A stretch of DNA of 64,000 bases from Hirsutella rhossiliensis (taxonomy: Eukaryota > Ascomycota > Sordariomycetes > Hypocreales > Ophiocordycipitaceae), in the NCBI RefSeq assembly GCF_020360975.1, contig NW_025408667.1:10602001-10666000 (forward strand). Direction: 5' to 3'. The position numbers were made by a program, and so were the translations under genes. Each line of letters opens with the position of its first letter. The stretch's first letter is position 1. This document shows, in pieces, positions 53,922 through 63,606 of the stretch. The notes under the pieces were generated by a model, which worked only from the letters and a program-made list of their open reading frames with translations, was not told the DNA's origin and searched no databases.

Positions 53922-56917
53922 GTGATAATTCCACCGGAAGAAATGGCGGTCTTCCGTGCACAAGATCCGGCGTGGACTGGCGACCTGGATGCTTGGGCCT
54001 TGACGGACTGCGATAGGGCCACCCTCCGTGAGTTCTGGACCAAGCTCAACAATGACCAGATGGAATACTGCAGCCGATGCCGCGAGTGTTGGTTTCAGAT
54101 GGAAATAGATTATGACGGCATTTGTTCGCGTTGCTATCGAAAGGATGAGAAACGTGGCCCCGACGAGCCTTACTTCTTCTCTGCGGAAAACCAGCTCGAC
54201 TTTGGCCCCGTACCGACCCGATTGCCCGAGCTCACACCTACCGAAGAGGCATTGATTGCTCGTGTCCATGTCCACGTGAACATTATGCTTGTGCGGGGGC
54301 AGCAGTACAAGTATCGAGGGCACGTCGTTCACTTTCTCCGCGAGGTTGGCTTGGTGTACAACCAGCTCCCTCTCCTGCCGCGGGAGTTGAACACGGTGTT
54401 GCTGCGTCCTGCCAACACGTCGTCACACGCTAATCTCAGCCGGCAATTCACCCGCCAGTTCCGCGTGCGTCGCCAGGCGGTTATGATATGGCTAGACTAC
54501 CTGCGCCATCATCATCCTGGCTATCGATCCATCGCGATCGACGACGAGCGACTGAGCCAACTGCCCGAGGACGGCAATGTGGTGGACGCCATCCCCCAAA
54601 GTCAGGTGGAGGCTGCCGATGTGGGACCGGAGGAAGATCAGGAGGCAGAGCCTGACCTAGAGGATGCGGCTGCGGTGCCTGACCTGTTGGCCAAGGACAC
54701 GGAGCTGGATGCTCTGCGGTCTATTCTCGCGGGTGAATCCGAAGCGGATGCGGGGCAACCCCTTGCCACAGGCTCTCCAGGGCAGGCGAGGCACGAGCTC
54801 CAGCTTCCCAACATACGGCACACGCCGATCAATGAGTTCAATCACTCTCATGCCCTGCTCTCCTTGGCATTCCCCTGCCTGTTTCCAGACGGCAGAGCCG
54901 ACTTTGTGGAGCCTCGCTTGCGGTCCATTGAGTACAAGGATTACATCGAGCACGCGATGCGGTGGCACGACGGCCGTTTTGCGCGCCATCCAACCTTCCG
55001 CTTTGTCGCATTCAACACCCTGATGCGGTCCCAAGCACGTGCGAGGTCCAAATTCTTCGTGAAGCAACACGATGGCACCCGTGAGCCGCTCACGCGAGAG
55101 CAGCTTATTCAGGCGCTCGAACACGCTGAGGATCCACGGGCGCAGGCGCTGATCAACTCGATCACAAGGCATGCGGTGTCGATTCGCGGTACGCGACCCT
55201 TTGGAATAGAAAGAGGCAGGACCTCGAGGCGTATGCCTACAGCTTGGGTTGTCCTGGCGCATTCATCACATTTAGCCCGGCTGATTTACACTGGCGGAGC
55301 CTCTACCAACACATGCCCCGATATGAAGAATGGCTGGGCGCGTCCGAGCCGGAAAGGATGGCATTGTCGCGGTACTTGTTGCGGCAGAACCTCACATTGC
55401 TGCTTTCCACTTTCACCGCCGATACTGTCTCTTTCGGGATATCGTGTTGAGAACGAAGTTTAACGTGACGGATTACTGGGGCCGGTATGAATGGCAAGGG
55501 CGTGGGAGTCCACACAACCACGGTCTGTACTGGATGGAGAATGGCCCGGTAGCCGACATGAGGGATGAAACCGCTCGCGACCATTTTGCACGCACGTGGG
55601 GATTCCACATCACTGCCATTAACCCGGAGCCGAACAGGACAATGCCCCAGGGTGAAGGGAATCCCCTGAGTGTGGATCCGCTGGGCGTAGAGATGACATT
55701 CCTGCGGCTCTCGCAAATCGTCAACCGCTGCCAGCGCCACAGATGCAATACCGCGTACTGCTTGCGGGTCCGAAAGAGAAGTGGGGACCTGGCGAACGAT
55801 ATGCAGGGGCTGCAGCCGATATCGAGGCGGCCAATGTCGCCGATCCGGAGAGGGAGTGTCGTTTCAACTTCCCCCGTGCCTTGCGGGAGCTAGCCGCAGT
55901 CATCAGGAAAGAAGGTAAGTCATATTACATCTTCGAGGCAGCCCGCAACGACAGCCTCATGAACCACTTCAATCCTGCCATCATTCTGGGCTGGCTGGCC
56001 AATATCGACATATCGCCCTGCACCAGCTTACAGGCAGTCATTACGTATGCTGCCAAGTATTGCAGCAAATCGGAGAAGAAGACGGAGCCTTACTGCAAGC
56101 TCGCAGATCAGGTTTTGCCGCATACAGCACACCACCAGCCCCTGTTGTCCTTCTCCTCTCGCCTTATGAATAAGTTGATTGCCGAGAGATTATTCAGCGC
56201 AGGAAATTTCCCACTTGCTGCTCAACATCCTCTGCAGGAAGGCACTCGGATGGTTGTGTACGTCGACTGCCGTCCGTTGGAGCAGCATGTGCGGTCGTTC
56301 CGCGTCGACGAGGATGTCAGTGAGGCTGTCGGCAGCTACCGGAAATATCTGCAGAGAAATGACCAACATGAGAGTATAACCTATCTCGAGTACCTGCAGT
56401 CCTACAATCTCAAGACGTGGAGGAGACTCGGTGCGAACGCGAAGAAGAGGGTCCTGTCCTACTTCCTCGGTACAGGTCAGCGGAGGCATCACCCCAGTTT
56501 CATGACTTCTGCCGTGTCAAGTTGATGATGGCCCATCCGCATCGCTCTCCGGAGGAGCTGCTTGCTGTGGACGGGCAGCCGTTTGAGTCCTTTGCGGCGG
56601 CGTACCAGTGCTGCCGGCAGCGACACCATTTCCATGAGGACGACCATTACGGCGAGGTGGGAGCAAATGAGCTGCAGGCAGAGGACGATGAGTTTCAGCG
56701 GGAGGAGCACGAAGAGCCTGTCGTGGAGGAAGATTGGCATGAACTCGCCCGTATGCTGCCAGACCATCCGCTGGAGGAGGAGGATATCGACGTGCTGGGC
56801 CGGCGAGATGTCGACGTGAATTATGACTGGACTCCCACGTTGGACGGTATACCGATGACGGCATTCTCCAGGGCGACTTCTGGAAGCAACGCAAAGCCGA
56901 AAACCCCTTCACCTTGA
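53922..56917 (+). pseudogene. Helitron 4 DUF6570-like region and HUH Rep nuclease
   Basis: The 53922-55463 frame: CRECWFQMEIDYDGICSRCY, LPELTPTEEALIARVHVHVN (compare LTPVEEKL of Helitrons 1 and 2), RGHVVHFLREVGLVYNQLPL, NEFNHSHALLSLAFPCLFPD, MRWHDGRFARHPTFRFVAFN. After a shift near 55.23 kb: GCPGAFITFSPADLHWRSLY, then GRGSPHNHGLYWMENG, the His-x-His metal site. The 55743 frame carries YIFEAARNDSLMNHFNP, ITYAAKYCSKSEKKTEPY (tyrosine block) and LSFSSRLMNKLIAERLFSAG. The 56417 frame finishes with an acidic linker. All catalytic elements of a Helitron Rep are visible, but the frame is broken three or four times. Confidence 0.9.
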
Positions 56918-56918
56918 T

Positions 56919-58395
56919 GTGGATCATCAGCCGCTGGAGGCTCGCGATTCCCTGAATCCGGAGCAGCGCCTAGTGTACGATACGGTGATGGGCCACTTTC
57001 TGACCCAGGCCTGTTCCCAGTTGTTACTCCATGTGGACGGCGGCGGTGGCACGGGCAAATCATACCTCATCAATCTGCTTTCGGCGCACCTCCAAGCCGC
57101 CTCGGGCGGAAGAGGACGCCTGTTTGGCGTGCCGCGCCCACGGGCGTTGCGGGAAATCAGATATCGGGCACTACCTTGCACTCCCTGCTGCACCTCCCCA
57201 TCAACAAGGACTTCAAGCCCCTGTCAGCGATCGACAAAGCTCAGCTCCAGAAGAAGCTAAAGGATGTCAAGTACCTGATCGTCGATGAGAAGAGCATGCT
57301 GGTCTGCGACAGCTGTCATGGATTGATGACCGTCTCCGTGAGGCGTTCCCGAATAGAAATGAGGAGTTCTTTGGTGGTCTTAATATCCTCCTGGTTGGCG
57401 ACTTCTTTCAGCTTCCCCCTGTACTGCAGAAGCCTCTTTATTACGACAAGGAGGTGCAGGGGGTAGAGATCAAGGGCAGGAACGCATATCGGCGCTTCGA
57501 CAAGACGGTTTTCTTGAAGGTTGCCCAGCGTCAGCGCGGCGACGATCAGGCAGCGTTTCGCTCAGCTCTTGAGGAATTGCGGCTGCTCCAACTCTCTATG
57601 GAGTCCTGGAAGCTCCTCTCCAGCCGTGTTCAGGCGAAGCTGGACGATCAGGAGGTTGCCAAGTTCGTCAATTCCCTACGAGTATACGCCACGAAAGACA
57701 GGGTGAACGAATATAACCACTACCACCTCGACCGCCTAGGCCGGCCTGTCATCCAGGTCATGGCTAAGAACGTTGGCCCCGGTGCTGCTGCTGCTCCTGA
57801 CGACAAGGCAGGCAACCTTGCGAAGCAGATTCCCGTATGCATTGGCGCCCGTCTGATGCTGACGTCCAACCTTTGGCAGCCGGTTGGCCTCTGCAACGGT
57901 GCACGTGGTACAGTATACGATATCGCGTGGGCGCCTGGAGCTGACCCCATGCGAGACCCTCCCTGCGTGATCATGATGGAGTTTGACAAGTACCGGTACA
58001 CGGGGCCGGTATTCCTGACCTCCACAGATGGCAGGAAGATTGTCCCGATTCTGCCAGTAGACAGGGACTTCCTCGTCGGAGCCACACTCTGCACTCGTAC
58101 GCAGTTTCCCCTGATCGTGTGCTACGCCATTACAGTTCACAAGTCGCAGAGCATCACCGAAGACATGATCGTGACGGATCTGTCGTGCCGTGACTTTCAG
58201 ACCGGTTTGAGCTACGTGGCCGTCTCGCGTGTGAAAACGCTGCAGGGTCTGATGCTGGATGCCCCGTTTGACCGCAATCACCTGACTTATGCGTCGCCGC
58301 CGGAAGGAATTAAGATGAAAATGAAGGATCAACAACTTCGCAAACGACAGGTTCTTACCCAGAATCCGTATAAGATAGGCGACGGGTCTACGTAA
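56919..58395 (+). pseudogene. Helitron 4 PIF1-like helicase
   Basis: Walker A GGGGTGKSYLINLLSAHL near 57045, a frame change near 57.13 kb, Walker B YLIVDEKSM, a second change near 57.3 kb, then from 57454 one open frame of 313 codons: DKTVFLKVAQRQRGDDQAAF, IPVCIGARLMLTSNLWQPVG, LCNGARGTVYDIAW, YAITVHKSQSITEDMIVTD and LSYVAVSRVKTLQGLML (motif VI), ending at TAA 58393-58395. It unwinds DNA during rolling-circle transposition. About 115 bp separate the stop from the 3' terminal motif. Confidence 0.9.
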
Positions 58396-58529
58396 CTCCA
58401 CTTGATGCTACCGGCGACAAGATCGACATTTTCAAGGCACAGATGAATGTATGATTGTAGATACTGTACTGATTGTTCAGTGACTGACTGCTTGACTGGT
58501 AGCCAGACTCGCAGCCTTCGGCTGATTGT

Positions 58530-58570
58530 ACGCCTTGCACCACAGCCCTAAAGACTAAAGTGCAAGGCGT
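58530..58570 (+). terminator. Helitron 4 3' hairpin
   Basis: ACGCCTTGCAC and GTGCAAGGCGT with a 19-base loop, perfect stem of 11, about 10 bp before the element end. In Helitrons this hairpin marks the end of strand transfer. Confidence 0.85.
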
Positions 58571-58582
58571 GGCGCAGTATTT

Positions 58583-59489
58583 TTTTCCCCATCAAGCGAT
58601 CGAACAAATCCTTCTCGTGTTGTCCCAGTTTCACGACTGTGTTGTCAAGGGTCTTCCTGCACCCATTCAGACCCTCATTGACGACCTTTTCGGGGAACGT
58701 AGCTGTCTCTTCATTTTCGGACGAGCTTCCACTGCGTTTGGTGGCCAGCTGAAATTCATCGATATGCTTCGACAGTTGGTCACAAATTTCAAGGCATCGC
58801 TGCGTGCTCAATCGCTCTTCCTGCATGGTTTGCAATTCTGGCGCGCCTGAGCCGGTCTCCGATATGGCGTCTGCGAGAAAGACACCTATTTTCTCGTCGA
58901 TACTTTCGAGGTGAGCCCGGAGGTCACTGTGCGCTGTCTCGACAAGGTCTTTGTAGCTTCGAATGGTCTCGGCGGTGGCAGAGCATACGCGGCTACATTC
59001 ACAGCATAAACATTAGAGTTGTTACTGAATGGTTTATTTTATGGAGGGTGGTGGCTTGCAGACCGTGAAACGTACAGATTGGCGTCAGTGAGGGCAATAG
59101 TGATTGTCGACTTGTAGCCGGATAACAACCGCCTAAATCCGTCGATATCATCACCCATGTACTTGAGTTTAGCCCACCCCCGAAAGGTCGTCTGAGTCCC
59201 CGGACTGCGACACGCATTTCATGAGTTCCTGATTGAACTCTGCACAGGCATGGCCGCATCGCAGCAACGGTCGATCGAGCGCTGAGAGGTCGACAGTATG
59301 GACGGCACTGACCGTCTCCGTAAGTGGGCCTAAGACTCCGCTCAAAGCTTCAAGCTCCTCAATGAGATCGCGCACACGTTTGGGATGGTCTCGAAAACTC
59401 TGGACAGTGCTGTAAAGCGTAATGCTGGATTGGAAGGCGAACGTAGCCAGGGCCAATAGCCCGGAAGCCAGTCCTACCGGCTCGGCCAT
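58583..59489 (-). CDS. Host gene with PF17111-like N-terminal fungal domain, 5' part
   Basis: Starts ATG 59489 (MAEPVGLASGLLALATFAF), the typical opening of the fungal N-terminal domain found on NLR-like and azaphilone-cluster-L-like proteins. It continues DHPKRVRDLIEELEALSGVL, DLSALDRPLLRCGHACAEFN, one indel near 59.185 kb, FRGWAKLKYMGDDIDGFRRL and STITIALTDANL. Intron 58993-59075 (GTACGT...TGTAG) leads to SATAETIRSYKDLVETAHSD, ISETGSGAPELQTMQEERL and LSKHIDEFQLATKRSGSSS, ending LGQHEKDLFDRLMGKK where Helitron 4 begins. The two parts join in frame across an A tract. Proteins of this type are thought to be signalling or cell-death adaptors; the role here is unknown. It is the clearest host gene in the window. 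Confidence 0.85.
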
Positions 59490-59540
59490 CGCGGTGGACG
59501 GCCTCAGGCATGAAGAGCGTGTAGGAAGATCGCAGGAAGG

Positions 59541-59692
59541 TGTAACAAATAGTTGTGGGGTGATCGCTCGTTTTATGATCTGCGAGGCGGTGCCTAGAGC
59601 TTCTTCGTCATACTTGATTGGTTCATCTCAGCCGAATGCCCCACGTGACCTGGCAGGTGACCTACTCCGCCCTTCCTGCTCGCGTTCCAACA
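59541..59692 (-). repeat. LTR-like fragment in the host-gene promoter
   Basis: On the minus strand it begins TGTTGGAACGCGAGCAGGAA at 59692 and shares about 70 bp with the solo LTR at 42152. A possible other end is TGTAAC at 59541. Flanks do not match. It lies 50-200 bp upstream of ATG 59489. Confidence 0.6.
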
Positions 59693-59825
59693 ACATGCTA
59701 TATTACCGAAATTCTGCCTTACGACAATAAGCGGGAACGCCAGTGCGCCAATCAGTGGAGTTCGTGCGCCAGGGGGGTACCATGATTTGCCGCTTCTTAA
59801 CTGGCTCAGCACAGAACAAGGAGTA

Positions 59826-61751
59826 CCCGTGCCACGCCCCACTTTATTTGGAATTCGCAAGCTCCCACCTCCTAAAGTTGGTGCTCACCACCAGTATCCC
59901 CACACCACCGGAATACCCAGAATTTCGACTCCCCGACCTAGAATCGCTTCAACCACCGCGTACCACGCTCAGAATCGCGTACTTCCACTCGTTCTAACCT
60001 TCCTGAACCTCCATTGGCGTGCCTTTTTGCTGCTTCCTCAAACCATCGCTTGCGTGCGTTATGCGCCTTTTCTCCGCGTCTTCTACTACCTTCCTTGCTT
60101 TAGCAATCTGATCATCTCCCTTTGTTGCACCATTTCCCGTCCTTGGGCCACTGACAATACTCCTCCTGATTGTAACTGTATATTCTTCATAGCCTTACGT
60201 TGTTTTTGGATCCGCTCCGCCATTTTGGTTCGTCCCAAGTCCCTTTTAGTCTGCACGAGCTCAGTCGCCAGAGATAGCGATCCTCGAATAAATCGACTGA
60301 GATCGTGAGAAAAGTCGGGATCCAGGCTTTATCGTCTTCAAGGACGAGATCTAATTTGTCCGCTACCTTGTTTATTTGTCGTAGAGTCAATGGTGTCTCG
60401 AAAGGTGAGGAGTGTGGTCCTGAATTGGGAGGAGGTGTGGGTGTCGTGGCTTGACGAGCTTCCAAACATTGAAGTACTACTTGTGGATTGAATGGGAAGA
60501 TTCCTGTCTTGCGAAATGCGGAGCGTATAGTACTCTCCTTGAAAGCATGCAATCGTACTTGTTGAATGCAGGAGAGAAACTCAAGCTTGGTTATGTTGAC
60601 GAGGCCATCTCGAACCATGACATCTAAAGCCTTGGCGTGATAGTGCTTTAGGGCTGGAAAACGACAACGTCCAAAGGCTGAAGTGCATGCGTGAGATTAG
60701 GCGGCATGCCGAAGGGAATAATATTGTGGTTGTCGCAGTATTCAATGAACTGCCTGGTATGGTGAGAGCCATGACCATCAAGAATTAGAAGTCGCTTCGA
60801 GCTTCTTGAGCTTTTTTCCGAGTGCTTGTCAAAATGCTGGAGCCACTCCAGACTAATCACGTCGTTTGAGTAACCAGTAGGCGTGGGTCGAATAACTGTG
60901 TCAGGATCTAGCTCAGGTATTTGATACCATGAAGCCATGTGCATCTGGCCAGCGAGTATCAAAAAAGCCGGAACAACCTCCCATTCGCCGAGATAGCTTC
61001 GATCGCAGTAGCGGATTCCTATTCTCAGGAATGCCAAAATAATGAGCTCTCCTCCGTTTTGTCACAATCAGCTGGTCTTTTCCAACCCCGATGCGAAAAC
61101 CAGTCTCGTCCATATTCCAGATATCCTCAGGAGGTATACCATTGTCTTGGATAACCTGCCGAAGATGCTGGAAATACTGGTTAACTCGTGTAAGATTCTC
61201 GGAGACTTGGCGCTCTGCTTGAAGCCTTTTTTGGCGCTTTTTGAAGTAGCCGTGACGCTTTAAGAAGCGAGAAGTCCAGTTTGGCCCCACGGTAGGAGCG
61301 TCGCGCTGGCTAGACCGCTCGCGCAAGATACAGTTTGCCGCGTCAGTAACGAACTCGACGCGTACCGCAAGGTTTATATTATCCAAACGATCGATATAGC
61401 GACATAGGGCCTTCTCTTCTGGTTCGGAAAGCCTCGTATTTCTAGCTCGCTGGCCAGTTTTAGGAGGTCGGCCTTGAAGACGGTATCGCAATCGATCACG
61501 TGTTACACCGAATTCTCGCGCTACGGTTGCGACTTTAGCACCGGGAAAATTTTCAATATATCGAAGAGCGTTTTGTACACGTGCTTCCATTTCGGCTATC
61601 GACGAGATCGTGAATTGGTTAAGATATAGGGATGCTGAAGTCGGGGAGTCGAAATTCTGGGTATTCCGGTGGTGTGGGGATACTGGTGGTGAGCACCAAC
61701 TTTAGGAGGTGGGAGCTTGCGAATTCCAAATAAAGTGGGGCGTGGCACGGG
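59826..61751 (-). mobile_element. Pogo-3 (Fot1/pogo-type), near-identical to pogo-1
   Basis: 1926 bp flanked by TA (59824-59825 and 61752-61753). Same 112-bp terminal repeats as pogo-1, CCCGTGCCACGCCCC. Nearly all differences from pogo-1 are one-base length changes in C, G, T or A runs. Confidence 0.95.
59940..61590 (-). pseudogene. Pogo-3 transposase, frameshifted
   Basis: 225 codons are open from ATG 61590: VQNALRYIENFPGAKVATVA (HTH), LSEPEEKALCRYIDRLDN, FLKRHGYFKKRQKRLQAERQ and NMDETGFRIGVGKDQLIVTK (first Asp). The frame shifts near 61.01 kb where pogo-1 reads through. Then LLILDGHGSHHTRQFIEYCD, LQPLDVVVFQP, a shift near 60.65 kb, and STIRSAFRKTGIFPFNPQVV to the tail. Where pogo-3 is broken pogo-1 is often intact and the reverse, so both copies may derive from, or still be, an intact gene. 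Confidence 0.9.
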
Positions 61752-61885
61752 TACTTAAACACGCACGGCGACTTTTTAAACACGCACGGCGACTTAAGCC
61801 CCATTTGGAAGAGGACCCGCCACCAAAATTTGCCGCGCGCCTTCCCAACGAGCGCTTTCTTTACCGCGCCCGGCCTAGCCCCCTG
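61752..61885. repeat. Short direct repeat beside pogo-3
   Basis: TTAAACACGCACGGCGACTT occurs twice in tandem at about 61755 and 61776, immediately after the pogo-3 TA. No gene in this stretch. Confidence 0.7.
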
Positions 61886-61900
61886 CCTCGTCACGCCTTT

Positions 61901-63468
61901 TTTTTTTTTTAATATATTCCGCCATTGACGATAGTCAGAGGCACTGCGTCAGACTCGCTAAGCCTAATCTAGAGCTGTCCAATACTCGGTTCCGAGCCCA
62001 AGGAATTCGTCCCGATCTAATCCCTGAATTTCTCTTACATCCTTCAATCCGTCTCTTGCTCACTTGACCTGTCCCTTTCCAATTCTGGAGCCTGTCTGAT
62101 GAGGTACAGACCACTCTCCTCCGCCGCATTTGACGAAGAGTCCACCTGCCTTTAGCCGTCCGGTGTAGCTAACCTACCAGCTGTGGGGCAACCACAGGTA
62201 TAGGTAGAGGGTTTGTGCTGAAAAGAAAAGGTTAAGACAGAGGATGTATGTTAGTAGGGCGACGGTCGTAACTTGGCGAGTTCCCGGCGATATACCGGGC
62301 ACCCAGGATCTGTAGCCTTGTGTGCTCCTTTTCCACCGCACGCTGCACACTTAAAAACGTCCGAGGTGCAAGTCGACGCAGAATGGCCCGGTTGGGCGCA
62401 CTGTCCACAGATCGGAGCTGGCGCCTTGCAGCGATAATGCAAGTGTCCGTAGAGGTGGCAACGGTAGCATCTCGCTGGTTGAAGTCCCTGAACAAATGGT
62501 CGCGTGTATGCACACTCGCCATTCGCCATCTCAACCGTTCGTTGTGCAAGCAACCTGTCCACCTCCTCTTTCTTATCCAGGTGTACCACCAGAGAGCGGT
62601 ATTCCTTGTCGACAGACGCTGTCCCGAGCCATCGCATCTTGTGCACTTTCACCCCGTTCATCCGCTCAAACACGGCGCATCCGATATCATCCGTCGCAAC
62701 CCCACGATGGGCTCTATCAACCCGTAGAGGGTACCACTGTTCCCCATATAGCGTTCCCTTGTCGAAGTGTGTCTTTATCCAGGTGTCGTTCTGCCGTACT
62801 TTATCGACGTCCGTCTCTCGAAAGAGAAGCCGAAAACGCCCTTTTCCCTTAGAATTGACGCCCAGACAGGTCACACCCAACTTCTCGAGGGCAGCGTTCG
62901 CGCGCCGACGAATAGTGCCGGCGTTGCCTTCCTTTATGTCGCTGTCTAGGACCCGACTCACGTCTAAGCCAATGCCAGGCAGTGGCCCTGGGACCGGAGA
63001 GGGTGGTGGCGAAAGTGGCAGGTGCTGTTGCTGTTGCTGATGAGGCGCACTTGGAGTGGCGGACTCCGGAGGGCTAGCGACGCGTGGGAAGAGCTCGTTT
63101 CGAATGAACTCTTCCAGAGACTCGACGCGTTTCTCCGCCCTTCCGGCCCGCTCCTCGACGCGTTTCAGGAGAGCTTCGATTCGCGCCAATGAATCCTCGT
63201 TGGCATTGGGGTCGGCATTCGTCGGTTTCGCTTTCGGGACGGCGGATTTCTTTCGTGATGGGCGCGGTTCAGGGTCGAATTGCAGCGTCGGTTTCAGAGG
63301 GCGACCGCGGGCGCTGGTCCTTGTCGCGTCGGCCGCGCTTGTCGAATTGGCCACGATGCTACAGGCCACATTGTCGTTCGTACCGTCTTCCTCGTCATCG
63401 AGCAACTCGAATTGGTTCGAGTTGCGCTTGGTGCTGTTCTTGCTCTTCCGCGGCATTGTGTCTCTTCT
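61901..63468 (-). mobile_element. LINE copy with ORF1 only, A-tailed, with 15-bp TSD
   Basis: CCTCGTCACGCCTTT occurs at 61886-61900 and 63469-63483. On the minus strand the element begins 12 nt before an ORF1 ATG (63456) and ends in an A run (plus T run to 61910). About 340 bp without a recognised domain follow ORF1. No endonuclease or reverse transcriptase is present. The structure indicates target-primed insertion by a LINE machinery. Confidence 0.8.
62251..63456 (-). CDS. LINE (Tad1-like) ORF1, CCHC gag-like protein
   Basis: Open frame of 401 codons from ATG 63456 (MPRKSKNSTKRNSNQ); upstream codons of the same frame run into the target repeat and a pogo terminus, so this Met is preferred. 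Basic N-terminus, a heptad-like segment (RIEALLKRVEERAGRAEKRV), Pro/Gln linker (APHQQQQQHLPLSPPPSP), a central domain (LEKLGVTCLGVNSKGKGRFR, AHRGVATDDIGCAVFERMNG), then three C-terminal Cys/His knuckles: CYRCHLYGHLHYRC, CGQCAQPGHSASTC and CAACGGKGAHKATDPGC. This layout is typical of ORF1 in Tad1/I-type fungal LINEs; the protein binds element RNA. Unlike most element genes here it has no frameshift. Confidence 0.87.
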   Translation of the reverse strand: MPRKSKNSTKRNSNQFELLDDEEDGTNDNVACSIVANSTSAADATRTSARGRPLKPTLQFDPEPRPSRKKSAVPKAKPTNADPNANEDSLARIEALLKRVEERAGRAEKRVESLEEFIRNELFPRVASPPESATPSAPHQQQQQHLPLSPPPSPVPGPLPGIGLDVSRVLDSDIKEGNAGTIRRRANAALEKLGVTCLGVNSKGKGRFRLLFRETDVDKVRQNDTWIKTHFDKGTLYGEQWYPLRVDRAHRGVATDDIGCAVFERMNGVKVHKMRWLGTASVDKEYRSLVVHLDKKEEVDRLLAQRTVEMANGECAYTRPFVQGLQPARCYRCHLYGHLHYRCKAPAPICGQCAQPGHSASTCTSDVFKCAACGGKGAHKATDPGCPVYRRELAKLRPSPY

Positions 63469-63493
63469 CCTCGTCACGCCTTTCCTACCCGTA

Positions 63494-63531
63494 GCTCGCG
63501 AGTTCCAAATTAAAGTGGGGCGTGGCACGGG
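63494..63531. repeat. Orphan pogo-type terminal repeat
   Basis: TCGCGAGTTCC, AAATTAAAG, TGGGGCGTGGCACGGG then TA. It matches the right end of pogo-1 and pogo-3 with a few differences. The matching left end of this element is not visible between pogo-3 and the LINE. Confidence 0.8.
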
Positions 63532-63606
63532 TAGCACCTGCAATTGCATTTGAAGCTATCATCACATTACCGCTCTTTTCAACACAACCACAACGCCGCC
63601 ACCACG

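Larger units (their letters stand above)
52455..58582 (+). mobile_element. Helitron 4 (Helitron2/Helentron-like), full length
   Basis: About 6.1 kb, plus strand, between a T-rich host site on both sides (CACTTTC... and ...TATTTTTTTCC). The 5' end contains TCAGCCGAAGGCTGA (52461-52475); the 3' end contains the inverse motif GCAGCCTTCGGCTGA (58511-58525), then an 11-bp hairpin ACGCCTTGCAC/GTGCAAGGCGT (58530-58570) and about 10 terminal bases. It encodes an N-terminal zinc region, HUH Rep and PIF1 helicase. Different family from Helitrons 1-3. Confidence 0.88.

Noticed and set aside
53526..54332. 268-codon minus frame opposite Helitron 4
   Set aside because: It mirrors the plus-strand Rep N-terminus, which carries recognisable motifs; shadow frame.
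54657..55262. 201-codon minus frame in Helitron 4
   Set aside because: Antisense of the DUF6570-like and Rep segment; no motif of its own.
63056..63553. 165-codon plus frame at the LINE
   Set aside because: Antisense of LINE ORF1, which has the CCHC knuckles.
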